A stretch of 64,000 bases of DNA, taken from NCBI GenBank assembly GCA_033439255.1, contig CM065886.1:1674001-1738000 (forward strand), in the 5' to 3' direction. Shown piece after piece: positions 43,871 to 53,797 of this stretch. The position numbers were made by a program, and so were the translations under genes. The notes beneath the pieces are model-generated. The model saw only the letters and a program-made list of their open reading frames with translations. It was not told the origin of the DNA and did not search any database. Every line of letters starts with the position of its first letter. Within the stretch, counting starts at the first letter, position 1. The DNA is from Hericium rajendrae. Taxonomy: Eukaryota > Basidiomycota > Agaricomycetes > Russulales > Hericiaceae.

Positions 43871-44205
43871 GTGTACTTGTTTCTACTAGTAGCTGTACTT
43901 AATATAATTGATTTTAATTTAATTCTATATTTTTCGTACTTGATTGATTTGAGATAGCACTAATAGTAGAGGTCATAGAGACCATAGGGACCATAGCAAG
44001 CAATGAGTTTACATAGCAACTATAGCTGTTCCTCAGAAATATGTAGCACTGTATAGTGTTTAACTACTGCTATGGAAGCTATGATAGGCCTTGTAGACTT
44101 ACATAGTTGAGAAGAGTAGCTACATAGATGGTCATAGACCTCATAGCACTATGATAGGACATATAAATGAACACTGTACTATGTGGAATAACAATTTTTC
44201 AGATG

Positions 44206-44400
44206 CTGATGCAATGCATCAACATCAGCACCAGTCACCACTACTCCTCTTTCTGATCAGAATTCTTGAACTTCTATCAGATTGTACCTAAACCGATCGT
44301 CACCACTGACAAGCATGTCTTCTTCATGACAGGCTGCAGTGATGTAATTATTACCTTCCCAAATGGTGACACAGTCACCAGGATCACCCTGAAGGATGTA
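44206..44400 (+). pseudogene. Ty1/copia B protease region
   Basis: In frame with the zinc knuckle across CATC-K: DSAL.. replaces the catalytic DSGA, one TGA follows (44253-44255), then PKPIVTTDKHVFFMTGCSD and FPNGDTVTRITLKDV, typical of copia protease-linker. Continues after the MITE into the integrase frame. Confidence 0.75.
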
Positions 44401-44810
44401 CTGTACCATTTCAATCATAGGCTCATGAGAGTTGAGCTGTGACTGAGAACTTAGTAGGCTCATTTGGTCTCTTAGGCTCATGACGGGCTGTGACCCATGA
44501 CCAAAATAAAATAGGCTCACTCATCCCTTATGTTTTTGGAGATTTGCAGGCTCATATGCTTGGAGACATCTCATATTATCTTGTTGTGAATGCTCAGACA
44601 GCTTGAACATGTAATGAGATGATTTTAGCCCTCCACAAAGGTCTTGCATTACACCGAGAAATTTTTGATTTTAATTTAATTATAATCAAAATTTGGTCAC
44701 AGATATTGATGAGGCTCATCAGACCTTGTGACCAGTGACAAAGTGGTGATTAGACATAGCTCAAAAGTCCCTGTGACCTGTGATATGAGCTTATGATCAA
44801 AATGGTACAG
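44401..44810. mobile_element. CTGTACC-type MITE, 410 bp, in copia B
   Basis: CTGTACCATTT at both ends, inverted, with TA on each side (44399-44400, 44811-44812). Removing it plus one TA joins ITLKDV to LYTLSIAFTL in frame. Inner repeats: AGGCTCATGA and GTGACCTGTGA. The same insertion marks the start of the window. Confidence 0.88.
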
Positions 44811-45587
44811 TACTATACACGCTGAGCATAGCGTTTACTCTGATTTTAATCAGCCGCATTAATGCATTGGACTTTTCGACAATGTTCTGTGATGGACATT
44901 GTCAGATTTGCAGTCCCACCAGACAAACCATCACATGCATCCTGCATGACAACAACCTCTACAAATTTACTAGTCCTGCAGATGCACTCGCACATGTGCT
45001 AGCTTCCATTGTGGCTGTCAATGACCATAGTGCCAATCTTATGCTGTCTGCTGCTGACCTTCATCGTCAGCTAGGCCATATGTCAATTGATGCTGCAAAG
45101 TCTCTAATCAAGCATGGCATGATCACTGGCATTAATCTCGATGATCTGATCCAGGAGATGGAACTCTGCCGAGCTTGTGTCCAAGCAAAAATCTGGCATG
45201 TGCCATTTCTGAAAGAATGCACGTGGCCTCAATCGACAATCTATGGCAAACTTGTATTGTTTGATCTATTCAGCCCTGCTCATGTCGTATCCCTTGCTGG
45301 ACATTGGTATGCTATGACATTATTAGATGATGCAACCTATGAGGTCCTCATCTCATTCCTCCAGCACAAGAGCGAAGCTTTTGACAAATATGTGAACTAC
45401 GAGAAATTTGTCCAAGTTCATTGGGGGGTCTCTGTAATACAGACTTTTTGTTCCGACCGAGGTGGCGAGTACACCAGCCTCACATTCAAAGATCATCTCA
45501 TGAAGCAAGGCACACATCATGAAAAGACGGTCCATGACTTGTCTTCACAGAATGGTGCCACGAAACGTTTTTTTTCTGCATGAGCAT
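44811..45587 (+). pseudogene. Ty1/copia B integrase
   Basis: Same protein as copy A with differences such as FSPAHVVSLAGHW. It retains LHRQLGHMS, LCRACVQAK and FCSDRGGEYTS; the catalytic Glu context is altered (ATKRFF). An 8-T run shifts the frame at the end. The gypsy element interrupts at AGCAT (45583-45587). Confidence 0.9.
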
Positions 45588-46010
45588 TGTCAAGACTCGG
45601 TCGTAGACAGCAGAGAACCACCCAAGTCACCAGCGATGATGGGAGCGAGAGAGCAGAGAGCGACTAGCAGCGCAGTGACCTGTATTGGAGGTACAGTACG
45701 GTACAGACGAAATGGACAATCTAGGGAAATAGGCGAGCGACAGGGAGCCTATAAGTACTGGGACGACAATGGGAAAAGAACAATGGACACCATAACGGGT
45801 CGAACAATAGAGTGAGAACAATGGTGGCCAAAAGGAGAACAATGGGAGGGAGTACAATAGGATGTCCCAAAGGGGAACAAGGGCATGGGTGAAGGATAGC
45901 CCCAGGTCATGTGAGGAAGTGAACATGTGATGGGGCTGCTGGAGCACATGACCGACGCGATGCCTTGATGGCAGAGAAGAAGGCGGAGAGAAATGGAGCG
46001 ATCCGTGACA
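45588..46010 (-). repeat. 3' LTR of the gypsy element
   Basis: 423 bp, near-identical to 52666-53088; visible differences are C/T in AATACGGGTCG-like text at about 45797 and T/A near 45854. Confidence 0.93.
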
Positions 46011-46562
46011 TCACCCCCTCTCTAAGACGCACTTTCGCCTGGAGTGCGTGATGAGCATGGACGGGGTCGAGGTAGATGAGTCCACGAAGATTGGGAGCCT
46101 TGAGTGCATGCGGATGGCGGTGTAGAAGTCGGTAATTGCACCATGGGCATTGGAAAGGGAGGTACGCGAAAGCCACTGATTCTCCGAATCAGGGTAGCCT
46201 GCCCATTTGACAAGATATTCAATGCCGCGTTTGTTCCGGGTGAGACGAGCATCGAGGACAGACTCAACTTCATACTCTTCCTCACCCTCCACAAGGTCAG
46301 GTGGTGGTGCAGGGAAGTTGGGACCATGAGCATCGGTTTCCTTGTAAGGGGACAACAGGGACGTGTGGAACACCGGGTGGATACGCCAGGTGGGTGGTAG
46401 CTTCAGTCGATAAGAGACTGGGCCCAGGACGTCAGTGATTTCGAAAGGTCCCAGGCGTCGATCAGCAAGCTTAGCTTTGGGTCGTGTGGTTTTGATGTTC
46501 TTGCCATCGAGCCAGACCTTGTCGCCAACCTGGAAGTGGATGGTGTCATGCATATGGTCCTG
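46011..46562 (-). pseudogene. Gypsy pol C-terminus: integrase tail and chromodomain
   Basis: Minus strand QDHMHDTIHFQVGDKVWLDG, LGPFEITDVLGP, PPTWRIHPVFHTSLL, then a chromodomain EYEVESVLDARLTRN..EYLVKWAGYPDSENQWL. Chromodomains direct insertion to modified histones. Ends in TGA at 46011-46013, next to the LTR. Cut from the rest by CATC-N. Confidence 0.9.
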
Positions 46563-46963
46563 CATCAGGAACCTTCAAAACTTTCTGATGGATCCTGCAG
46601 AGTCTGATCAACTGCAAGACCTGATTCAGCTGCAGGCTCTAATTAGAGGACAATTTCTGATCAGAGATTTTATATTTTGAAGTTAATAACTATTGGCAGA
46701 TATAGTAGTCATCCAACTCTAATCATTAGATGCAACAAAGTTTTCAATATCTAAAATTTATATGAATCTGATCAGTTCTGATCAGTCTGCAAGCATTCTG
46801 CATTGATACTTTTTTGAATCTTGAGGTCAAATATTCTGCAGCTAGCTGAGAGTAGCTGATGCTGTCTGAGAGTGTCTGATGTGTCTGATGCAACTGCTGC
46901 AGATCATGCAGACACTGTCAGATGCCTCGCAGGTCAAACAGAAAGTTTTGAAGGTTCCTGATG
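46563..46963. mobile_element. CATC-N: 401-bp MITE in gypsy pol
   Basis: CATCAGGAACCTTCAAAACT ends, TG duplicated (46561-46562, 46964-46965). Removing it plus one TG rejoins MKRNN to QDHMHD in frame. It must be younger than the gypsy insertion. Confidence 0.94.
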
Positions 46964-49900
46964 TGGTTGTTGCGCTTCATGAGATTAGCAGCTGTTTGAA
47001 GGCTGGCCTGGACCTCAGTGCGAAGTTGTTCGAGGTGACGGAAACGATCCTCGATGGCGGGTGTAGACGATGTGGGGTTGACAGTGGGGATGGCAGTGGG
47101 AATATAGCCGAGGAGCATTTCAAATGGAGCTCGGTTAGTGGCGCTGTGGATACGGTGGTTGTGCGAGAACTCAGCGTAAGGGAGCCATTGGACCCAATCA
47201 TCCTGACGGTAGTTGCAGAAGGTACGAAGGAACTGCTCGAGTTCTTGATTGACGCGTTCTGACTCGCCATCGGTCTGTGGATGATAGGCGGTGCTGAGGG
47301 AGGACTTGATACCAAGTTTGTCAAAGACGCCACGCATGACTTTGCCTGCATACTGTGGGCCACGATCAGAGATGAGGCGTTCTCAGAGGCCGTAGTTCCG
47401 ATAAATCCTGTCAAAAAGGATGTCGACTGTGCCATCACTGGTAATGGTCTCGTTACAAGGAGTGAAGGAGACGTGCTTTGTAAAACGGTCGACGACCACA
47501 TTGATGGAGTCATAGCCTTGGCATTCTGGGAGTTTGACGATGAAGTCCGAGGTAATGTCTTGGAAGGGATGGGTAGGGATGGCATTGGGGATTGTTTCAA
47601 CATGGGGGCGGTGATTTTGAACCTTGGTGGCCTGGCAGGTAGCACAGCCATCGACATAATCACGAACGAAGACAGACATACCGGGCCACCAGTAGTTGCA
47701 ACTGAGGAGCTCATAGGTCTTGTAGCGTCCGGGGTGACCAGCCATGGGAGTGTCGTGATGCAGCTTGACGATATCTCGCCGAAGGTCCTTGTCAGCAGGG
47801 ATGTAGACTTTGCCACGAAAGAGGATGAGGCCATCCTCGTAGTTCCATTCTTGGAGGTTCTTGACGAGGAAGCGAGGACCATTGTTCAGGATCACGTCAA
47901 GGGCTTGAACGACCTCAATATCCTTGGTCTTGGCATTGTGAATGCGTTGGCGAAGATCAGCATTGCCAATGGACTTGACAGCGGCTGGACGTGTAGCACG
48001 AATCTGGAAGTACTTGGGGTCAAGGAGGACACGATCTGAGTTGTCGTCGTCCACCCCCTCTCTATGGTCAGGTCGTCTCGACATGGCATCTGGCCGGTGA
48101 TGAATACCGGGTTTGTGGATCAAGGTGAAGTCGAAACGAGTGAGGAAGAGAGCCCAGCGAGCCTGACGACGACTCAGCTTTTGGGCAGACTTGAAGTATT
48201 CCAGGTTCTTATGGTCGGTCCAGATCTCCACAGTATGGGGAGAGCCTTCCAGGTAGTGCCGCCAGGCTTCGAGGGCACGGATGATGGCCAGGAGTTCCTT
48301 GTCATAAATGTCGTAGTTGCGTTCAGGGGCAGTGAAGGCCTTGGAGATGTAAGCAACAGGGTGCCATTGCTCGTCCTTCCCGCGCTGGGATAGGATACCT
48401 CCTGTGGCATAGTCTGAGGCATCGACCTCAACCAAGTAGGGTTTGGACGGGTCAGGCATGATAAGGACTGGGGACGAGGTGAACGCAGCTTTAAGAGCCT
48501 CAAAGGCATGTTGACATTCAGCAGACCAGGCCCAAGGATGGTCTTTCTTGGTAAGGTCAAACATGGGACGGGCGACTTTGGAGAAGTCCTGGATGAAGCG
48601 TCGATAGAAGTTGCCAAAGCCAACAAAGGACTGGACATCCTTGACGTTACGGGGGGCAGGCCATTCAGCGATGCCTGCAACCTTGACGGGGTCCATGGCA
48701 AGCGTGTTATGGGAGACGATGAGACCGAGGAACTCAACGGAGGGCTGCTCAAAAGAGCACTTCTCTGGTTTGAGGAAGAGGTCATTGTCCTGGAGGCATT
48801 GGAGGACCTTGCGCACAAGGTCGCGATGTTCTTCGAGGGTTTCGGTGAAAATGAGGATATCGTCCATGTAGATGACGACTTTGCCCGTGTCGATGAGATC
48901 CTTGAAAAGTTCATTCATCATTCCTTGGAACGTGGCAGGGGAGTTTGTAAGACCAAAAAACATCACCAGGGGTTCAAAGAGACCGCGGTTGGTTTTGAAG
49001 GCGGCTTTCCATTCGTCGCCCTCCTTGATGCGAACGTTGTTGTAACCCCAACGAACGTCCATCTTGGAGAAGACCTTGGCACCCTTGAGCTTGTCAACGA
49101 GTTCAGAGATGAGGGGCAGGGGATATTCATTCTTGATGGTGCCCTTGTTGAGGGTGCGATAGTCCTGGACGGGGCATAGTTTTCCATCTTTTTTCTTGAT
49201 AAAGAAGAAGGGACTCGCCATAGGGGATTTGGAAGGACAGATGTAGCCTTTTTTGACCTGGTCATCGAGGAACGAATCGAGGTCCTCCTGCTCAGTGGGA
49301 GCCATGGGATAGACCTTGCATGAACGGGGTTCAAAACCATCTTTCAGGTCGATGGCGTGATCCCAAGGGCGACGTTCAGGAAGGCGATGGGAGGATTCCT
49401 CATCGAAGACAGGTTGGAAATCCTGGTACTGAGGGGGAACCATCTCAGCAAAGGACTTCTCCGCAACATGGGCGGCCACACGCTCAGCCAGTTTCTGAGC
49501 ATTGGTGAAAGAGCGACGGATACGGATGGTATGTTGGTAGTCTGGGTCGTCATCTGGAGGGGGTGGTGTGTCCCAGTCAGGGAGAACACCAGCTAGGCGA
49601 AGACCCTCTTCAACCCAGTCATCATCGACGTTAGGTCGCGGGTCATCATCCTCGGTAAACAGACGTGCAGGGACTTTGGACAGGTGGATGCGGCGAAGAC
49701 GGACACCTTGGACTCGGCGAGCAGGGATCACGTATTTGGGAAGTGGGGCAGGAACAAATGGTGGGGGCAGTGGGAGCAATGGAGGGGGGCAAGGTGGGGG
49801 GAGCAGTACAGCAGCGGTACTGAGGACTGGTGGACGAGGGGCTGATTGGCGGCGTTCTGAGCGAGTGGACAGGTTTTTGACCGGGGGCTTATTCAGGGTG

Positions 49901-50415
49901 CAAGAGGGAGGGCAGCGAGTCATGTCAACACGACGAGAGACCCAATCAATTTCAGGGTTGTGTTCCTGTAACCAATCGGTCCCAAGGATAATGTCATAGT
50001 CGCCAATATCAACGAGATAGAACTCAGCTGTCTCCTCATGGAAGGACGTCGAGTCCTTGGCGTAAATGCGGATGTTCTGGTTGACGGAATAGCGGACCCA
50101 GCCCATGATGTTTTCGGAGTTGTCCACGTTGCGAACGGGAAAGGGTTTAGGGAGTTTCTTGAGGGGGAACTGGTGTTTCTTGGCAAACTCGGGGTGCATA
50201 ATGATGCCTTCTGCACCACTATCGAGAAGTGCCTCAGCGTCGATTTGTTTCTTGATCGGGGCAGTGATAATCTTGGCCTGGAGCGTAATGGACGGTGTCT
50301 GACGGTTGGGTGTGATAGCGGACATGCGCAAAGACGATGGATACGATTGCTCACAGGGGTCGGATAGTACAGAGAAGCGATTCGACGGATCAAAGAAATG
50401 TTTCGTGCCACCCAC
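46964..50415 (-). pseudogene. Gypsy pol: protease, RT, RNase H, integrase
   Basis: From the ATG at 50415: protease ALLDSGAEGIIM (about residue 63), reverse transcriptase with VIYMDDILIF, RNase H with VEVDASDYATGG and IWTDHKNLEYF, integrase zinc finger HDTPMAGHPGR..C..C and core DITSDFIVKLP. A TGA at 47383-47385 interrupts the core before ERLISDRGPQY; the frame then runs to CATC-N. Pol starts 24 nt after the gag stop. Confidence 0.95.
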
Positions 50416-50438
50416 GGACGACGTGACCGGGGGGCGCT

Positions 50439-52120
50439 TTAAAAACCCTCAACCATATCCTTTAATGCAGCCTTTGCCTCTTCCCTCTCTTCCTCGCTCA
50501 AGTCCTTCAACTGCGACGATAAGTCGGCGATGGACCTGTTGATGGCGGGGACAGCGAGGGCGGCGGCTGCATCTTCTGGAGCTACTCCCGGGGCAGAGCC
50601 AGTTTCTAGCGCTCGGACACGAGGGGTTGAGGCACGGGGGTTGGAGTCGGCATTGAGGGGGCAGTCGCGGAAGCCATGGCCCTTCTGGCGGCAGCGGAAG
50701 CAACCGCCCTCACGCCTGAGGCGCTCACGGTCAGGCTCCGAGAGTTTGGACAGTGGGGCACCTGTAGCAGCGACTGTGCGGGATCGGCCAGTAGATGTGG
50801 ACTGAGGGGAGCGAGTGCTCACCGGGGTGCGCCCAGTTGTAGGGCGGGGACTCTGGAACCGGGTGCGCATGAGGTAGGCAGCATTCCTGTCACGGGCCCT
50901 CGCCTTCCACTCAGCCAGGGTGGTGGGCGTGGGGTAGCTGCGCTGGCAATCATCGCACAGGGCGCTGTTGAGGCCATGCAGGAACCAGTCGATCAGGGCC
51001 ACATCATTGTAGCCGGTGCGAGGGGCGAAGGACTCAAACTCGGTGATGTAGTCGACTACCGGGCGCGTACCCATCTGGAGGGTCTGGATAGCATGGGAGG
51101 CATCCTTGGAGTCGTCAAGGGGAGAAGTCCAAGTTGAAGCGAGTTCGAAGGGCGGTGAGGTTGGCGTAGCGGGGAACATGAGCTGGAGATGTTTTTGCAG
51201 CCACGAGATCGTCATCCTCAAGGATCTCCTCGACGCGCTGGGTGGCCCACTGGCCGGCGATAGGGCCCTGGCAGAGGTCGAGGAAGAGGGAGATCTGGGC
51301 GGTATCATCTTTATACCGGGTAGAGTTGGCGCGAAGGAATAAGCGAATACGCAGCTGGAATTCCTTGGACTTGGAACGATCTCCCTCAAAGGGAGCAGGT
51401 TTGACGCCGATCTCAGGGTTGGACATGTCGATGGATGGCTGAACAGGGGGGGCTGTGGTAATGGTTGGTTTGACGTTGATGGTGGATGTCGATGCAACAG
51501 CGGCAACGGGTGGAGCAGGTGAGGGGACTGGTACTGGGGTAGGCGTCGAAACAGGTGGTGGTGGTGGGGCCCGAAGGGTATCAAGGCGGGTAGCTTGTTG
51601 CTGAGCGAGATTCTCTATAACTGCTTGAGAGAGTGCGAGTTCTGCAGTGGTTAAGAAGAGGGTACTGGCCTGCCAAAACCACAGGTCACTTTCTTCTACG
51701 AGGCTGGGTCTCCAACTGACTACAAGCCGATTGGTGTCGGAGCGGTATGCGTAGTAGTTGTTGGTTACCAGGTTGAAGGTAATACCTGGGGGAACAACAA
51801 GTGGGGTGGTGCGAGCAGGGGGAGAATCTGCACTAGGAAGGGCAACGGTGGGAAGCGGCGGGGTAGCGGGGTGTTGGCGACGGTGTTCTGTAGCTGCGAC
51901 GTCGAAGTCGTTAAGCTCGAGGTCTGCCTGGTCGTCACGATCGGCGAAGTACCACTGTGCGGGACCGTCGTCGTCCTCGTCCGGAGTGACGAAGTCTATT
52001 CGAACGATGCCAGAAAGGGTGTAGATGAAGTATTCGTCGAGCGAGGCGAAGACGCCGAGTGGGTATGGTTCTGTGGTCTGGAGACGGGGGTCGGTGGGAT
52101 CAATGGTGAGGTCTAGAAGA
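50439..52120 (-). pseudogene. Gypsy gag
   Basis: The 3' part (to 50439) has the zinc knuckle CFRCRQKGHGFRDC and a capsid-like region with GTRPVVDYITEFESFA. The upstream part (51426-51115: MSNPEIGVKPAPFEGDRSK..) lies in another frame; an extra C in a CCCC run near 51117 explains the shift. Open coding text goes on upstream (YPLGVFASLDEYFIYTL.., to about 52100), so the true start is uncertain. Confidence 0.8.
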
Positions 52121-52665
52121 AGTCAGCCGCAACTGGGCGACGACCAAGAGCACGAGGGTACAGGGGGTCCGAGTACGGGTTTCTGAGGAATCGGTGGCCG
52201 AGGCGTTCTCTGGCCCACACAGGCTCAGGTGAGGGTTCGGGGGTGAAGAGACCTAGTGTGCAAAAGGGGAACGAGGTCGATGGTAGGATACTTGCAGGGG
52301 ATCCTCGGTTGGGTTGGCGACAGTGGTAAGCGATATCCGAGGCACCGAACGTGAATTCTTGCAAGTCGACGTCAAAGGAAACTCGAATTCGAACGTATAA
52401 GGCAATGGAGATAGCACCTGCACGTGGTTTCCACGACCTCAATCGAAACCAAACTCCTTCGGCTTCCCAACGCTTCACAGCACAATAGCGGAGGAGGGGG
52501 ATGAGTGCACTACCCTCGATGGTGTTGGCGATGGGAAAGGGGAGATGAGGTTGATGGAATGGATGTCGGGATTCGGTGAAGATGTCGGCGGTGAAGGGTT
52601 CAAAGAAGAAAGGTATGATGGGCGATAGTAGGGAGGTGAGGCGGGTGTATGAGAGATTGTCCAGG
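52121..52665 (-). other. Gypsy 5' internal region
   Basis: Minus-strand frame 52478-52116 (WFRLRSWKPRAG..) ends at a TAG before the gag text; it may be an N-terminal gag part or leader. Primer binding likely starts at TGGACAATC (52663 downwards). Confidence 0.4.
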
Positions 52666-53088
52666 TGTCAAGACTCGGTCGTAGACAGCAGAGAACCACC
52701 CAAGTCACCAGCGATGATGGGAGCGAGAGAGCAGAGAGCGACTAGCAGCGCAGTGACCTGTATTGGAGGTACAGTACGGTACAGACGAAATGGACAATCT
52801 AGGGAAATAGGCGAGCGACAGGGAGCCTATAAGTACTGGGACGACAATGGGAAAAGAACAATGGACACCATAATGGGTCGAACAATAGAGTGAGAACAAT
52901 GGTGGCCAAAAGGAGAACAATGGGAGGGAGAACAATAGGATGTCCCAAAGGGGAACAAGGGCATGGGTGAAGGATAGCCCCAGGTCATGTGAGGAAGTGA
53001 ACATGTGATGGGGCTGCTGGAGCACATGACCGACGCGATGCCTTGATGGCAGAGAAGAAGGCGGAGAGAAATGGAGCGATCCGTGACA
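52666..53088 (-). repeat. 5' LTR of the gypsy element
   Basis: 423 bp, TG..CA on the minus strand (TGTCACGG..CTTGACA); partner of 45588-46010. Confidence 0.93.
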
Positions 53089-53093
53089 AGCAT

Positions 53094-53797
53094 CACACGC
53101 ACACTCGCAATGCTATTGGACATGGGACTCCCTAAATTCCTCTGGACCACTGTGATGCAACATGCCACGTGGCTTTGGAACTGCACCGAGGGAAAGATCA
53201 CTGGCAACCAAACCTGATATGAATGGGCATTCAGTGAGAAACCAGACCTGTTGCACCTGCATGAATGAGAATGCCCCATCTGGGTCTGCATTGAGAACTG
53301 ACGGAAGCTTGATGAATGTGCTGACAAAGGGAAGTTCATCAGCTACAGCAGCAAGAGCAAAGGAATATTAGTATATTGGCCCTGCAAGCACTCGATCACT
53401 GTCGAGTGCAATGTTGTTTGGGACGACGCTGCACTGCTGCCGATGATTGACATGCCCACAGATGATTGGCTAATTGAACTTTTTGATGGTCATGCTCCAG
53501 AGGAGTGGGTCACCATTGACAGGGATAATGCTGCACTGAGAGATACCCCCACGACAGACTGTACTGTTCCCAAGGCCGACCAACTGCCTCCAGACCACAT
53601 GTTGCCAACTGCCGCAGAGCAAGCCCTGCACGACATGCCAGCTGACACTCTGCCTGACGTGATGAATGTGCCTGCAACTTGCCAGAGTGAGCCCCCACAT
53701 GCCGCCACACTACAGACCCCATTGCTAGTGCGTATGCACAGTGAACCACCAACTGTGCTGGATGCATCTCGAGCACAGTGCATATTGTACCTTCCTG
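53094..53797 (+). pseudogene. Ty1/copia B, segment after the integrase
   Basis: Continues AMLLDMGLPKFLWTTVMQHATWL, then the linker SYSSKSKGILVYWPCKHSI to CILYLPA, with stops near 53220, 53266 and 53302. It provides the empty sites for CATC-A (about 53193), the hAT MITE (about 53350) and CATC-B (53796-53797). Confidence 0.85.

Larger units (their letters stand above)
38310..44205 (-). mobile_element. CATC-K: about 2.9-kb element in copia B, holding CATC-L
   Basis: CATCTGAAAAATG / TTTTTCAGATG with CT duplicated (38308-38309, 44206-44207). Excision with one CT keeps the copia reading frame (..DSAL..). TATA arm 38310-39190, GC arm 39390-39892 plus 42914-43870, right repeats 43870-44205. Confidence 0.93.
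45588..53088 (-). mobile_element. Ty3/gypsy chromovirus, 7.5 kb, in copia B
   Basis: Two 423-bp LTRs (TG..CA) differing at two positions that I can see, 5-bp duplication AGCAT (45583-45587, 53089-53093); copy A shows the uninterrupted site (AGCGT). A purine-rich AGAGAGGGGGTGA precedes the 3' LTR and a TGG primer-site start lies 2 nt after the 5' LTR. Gag, pol and chromodomain are present, but broken by a 1-nt shift in gag, a TGA in integrase and CATC-N. Confidence 0.95.

Noticed and set aside
42866-43957. Frames of 230-315 codons in the CATC-K GC arm
   Set aside because: Same reason: overlapping in several registers, low-complexity Arg/Ala/Pro/His text.
44257-44520. Minus frame of 87 codons
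   Set aside because: It crosses the copia/MITE junction and is opposite the copia frame.
47281-49999. Plus-strand frames over gypsy pol (up to 252 codons)
   Set aside because: Shadows of the minus-strand pol gene.
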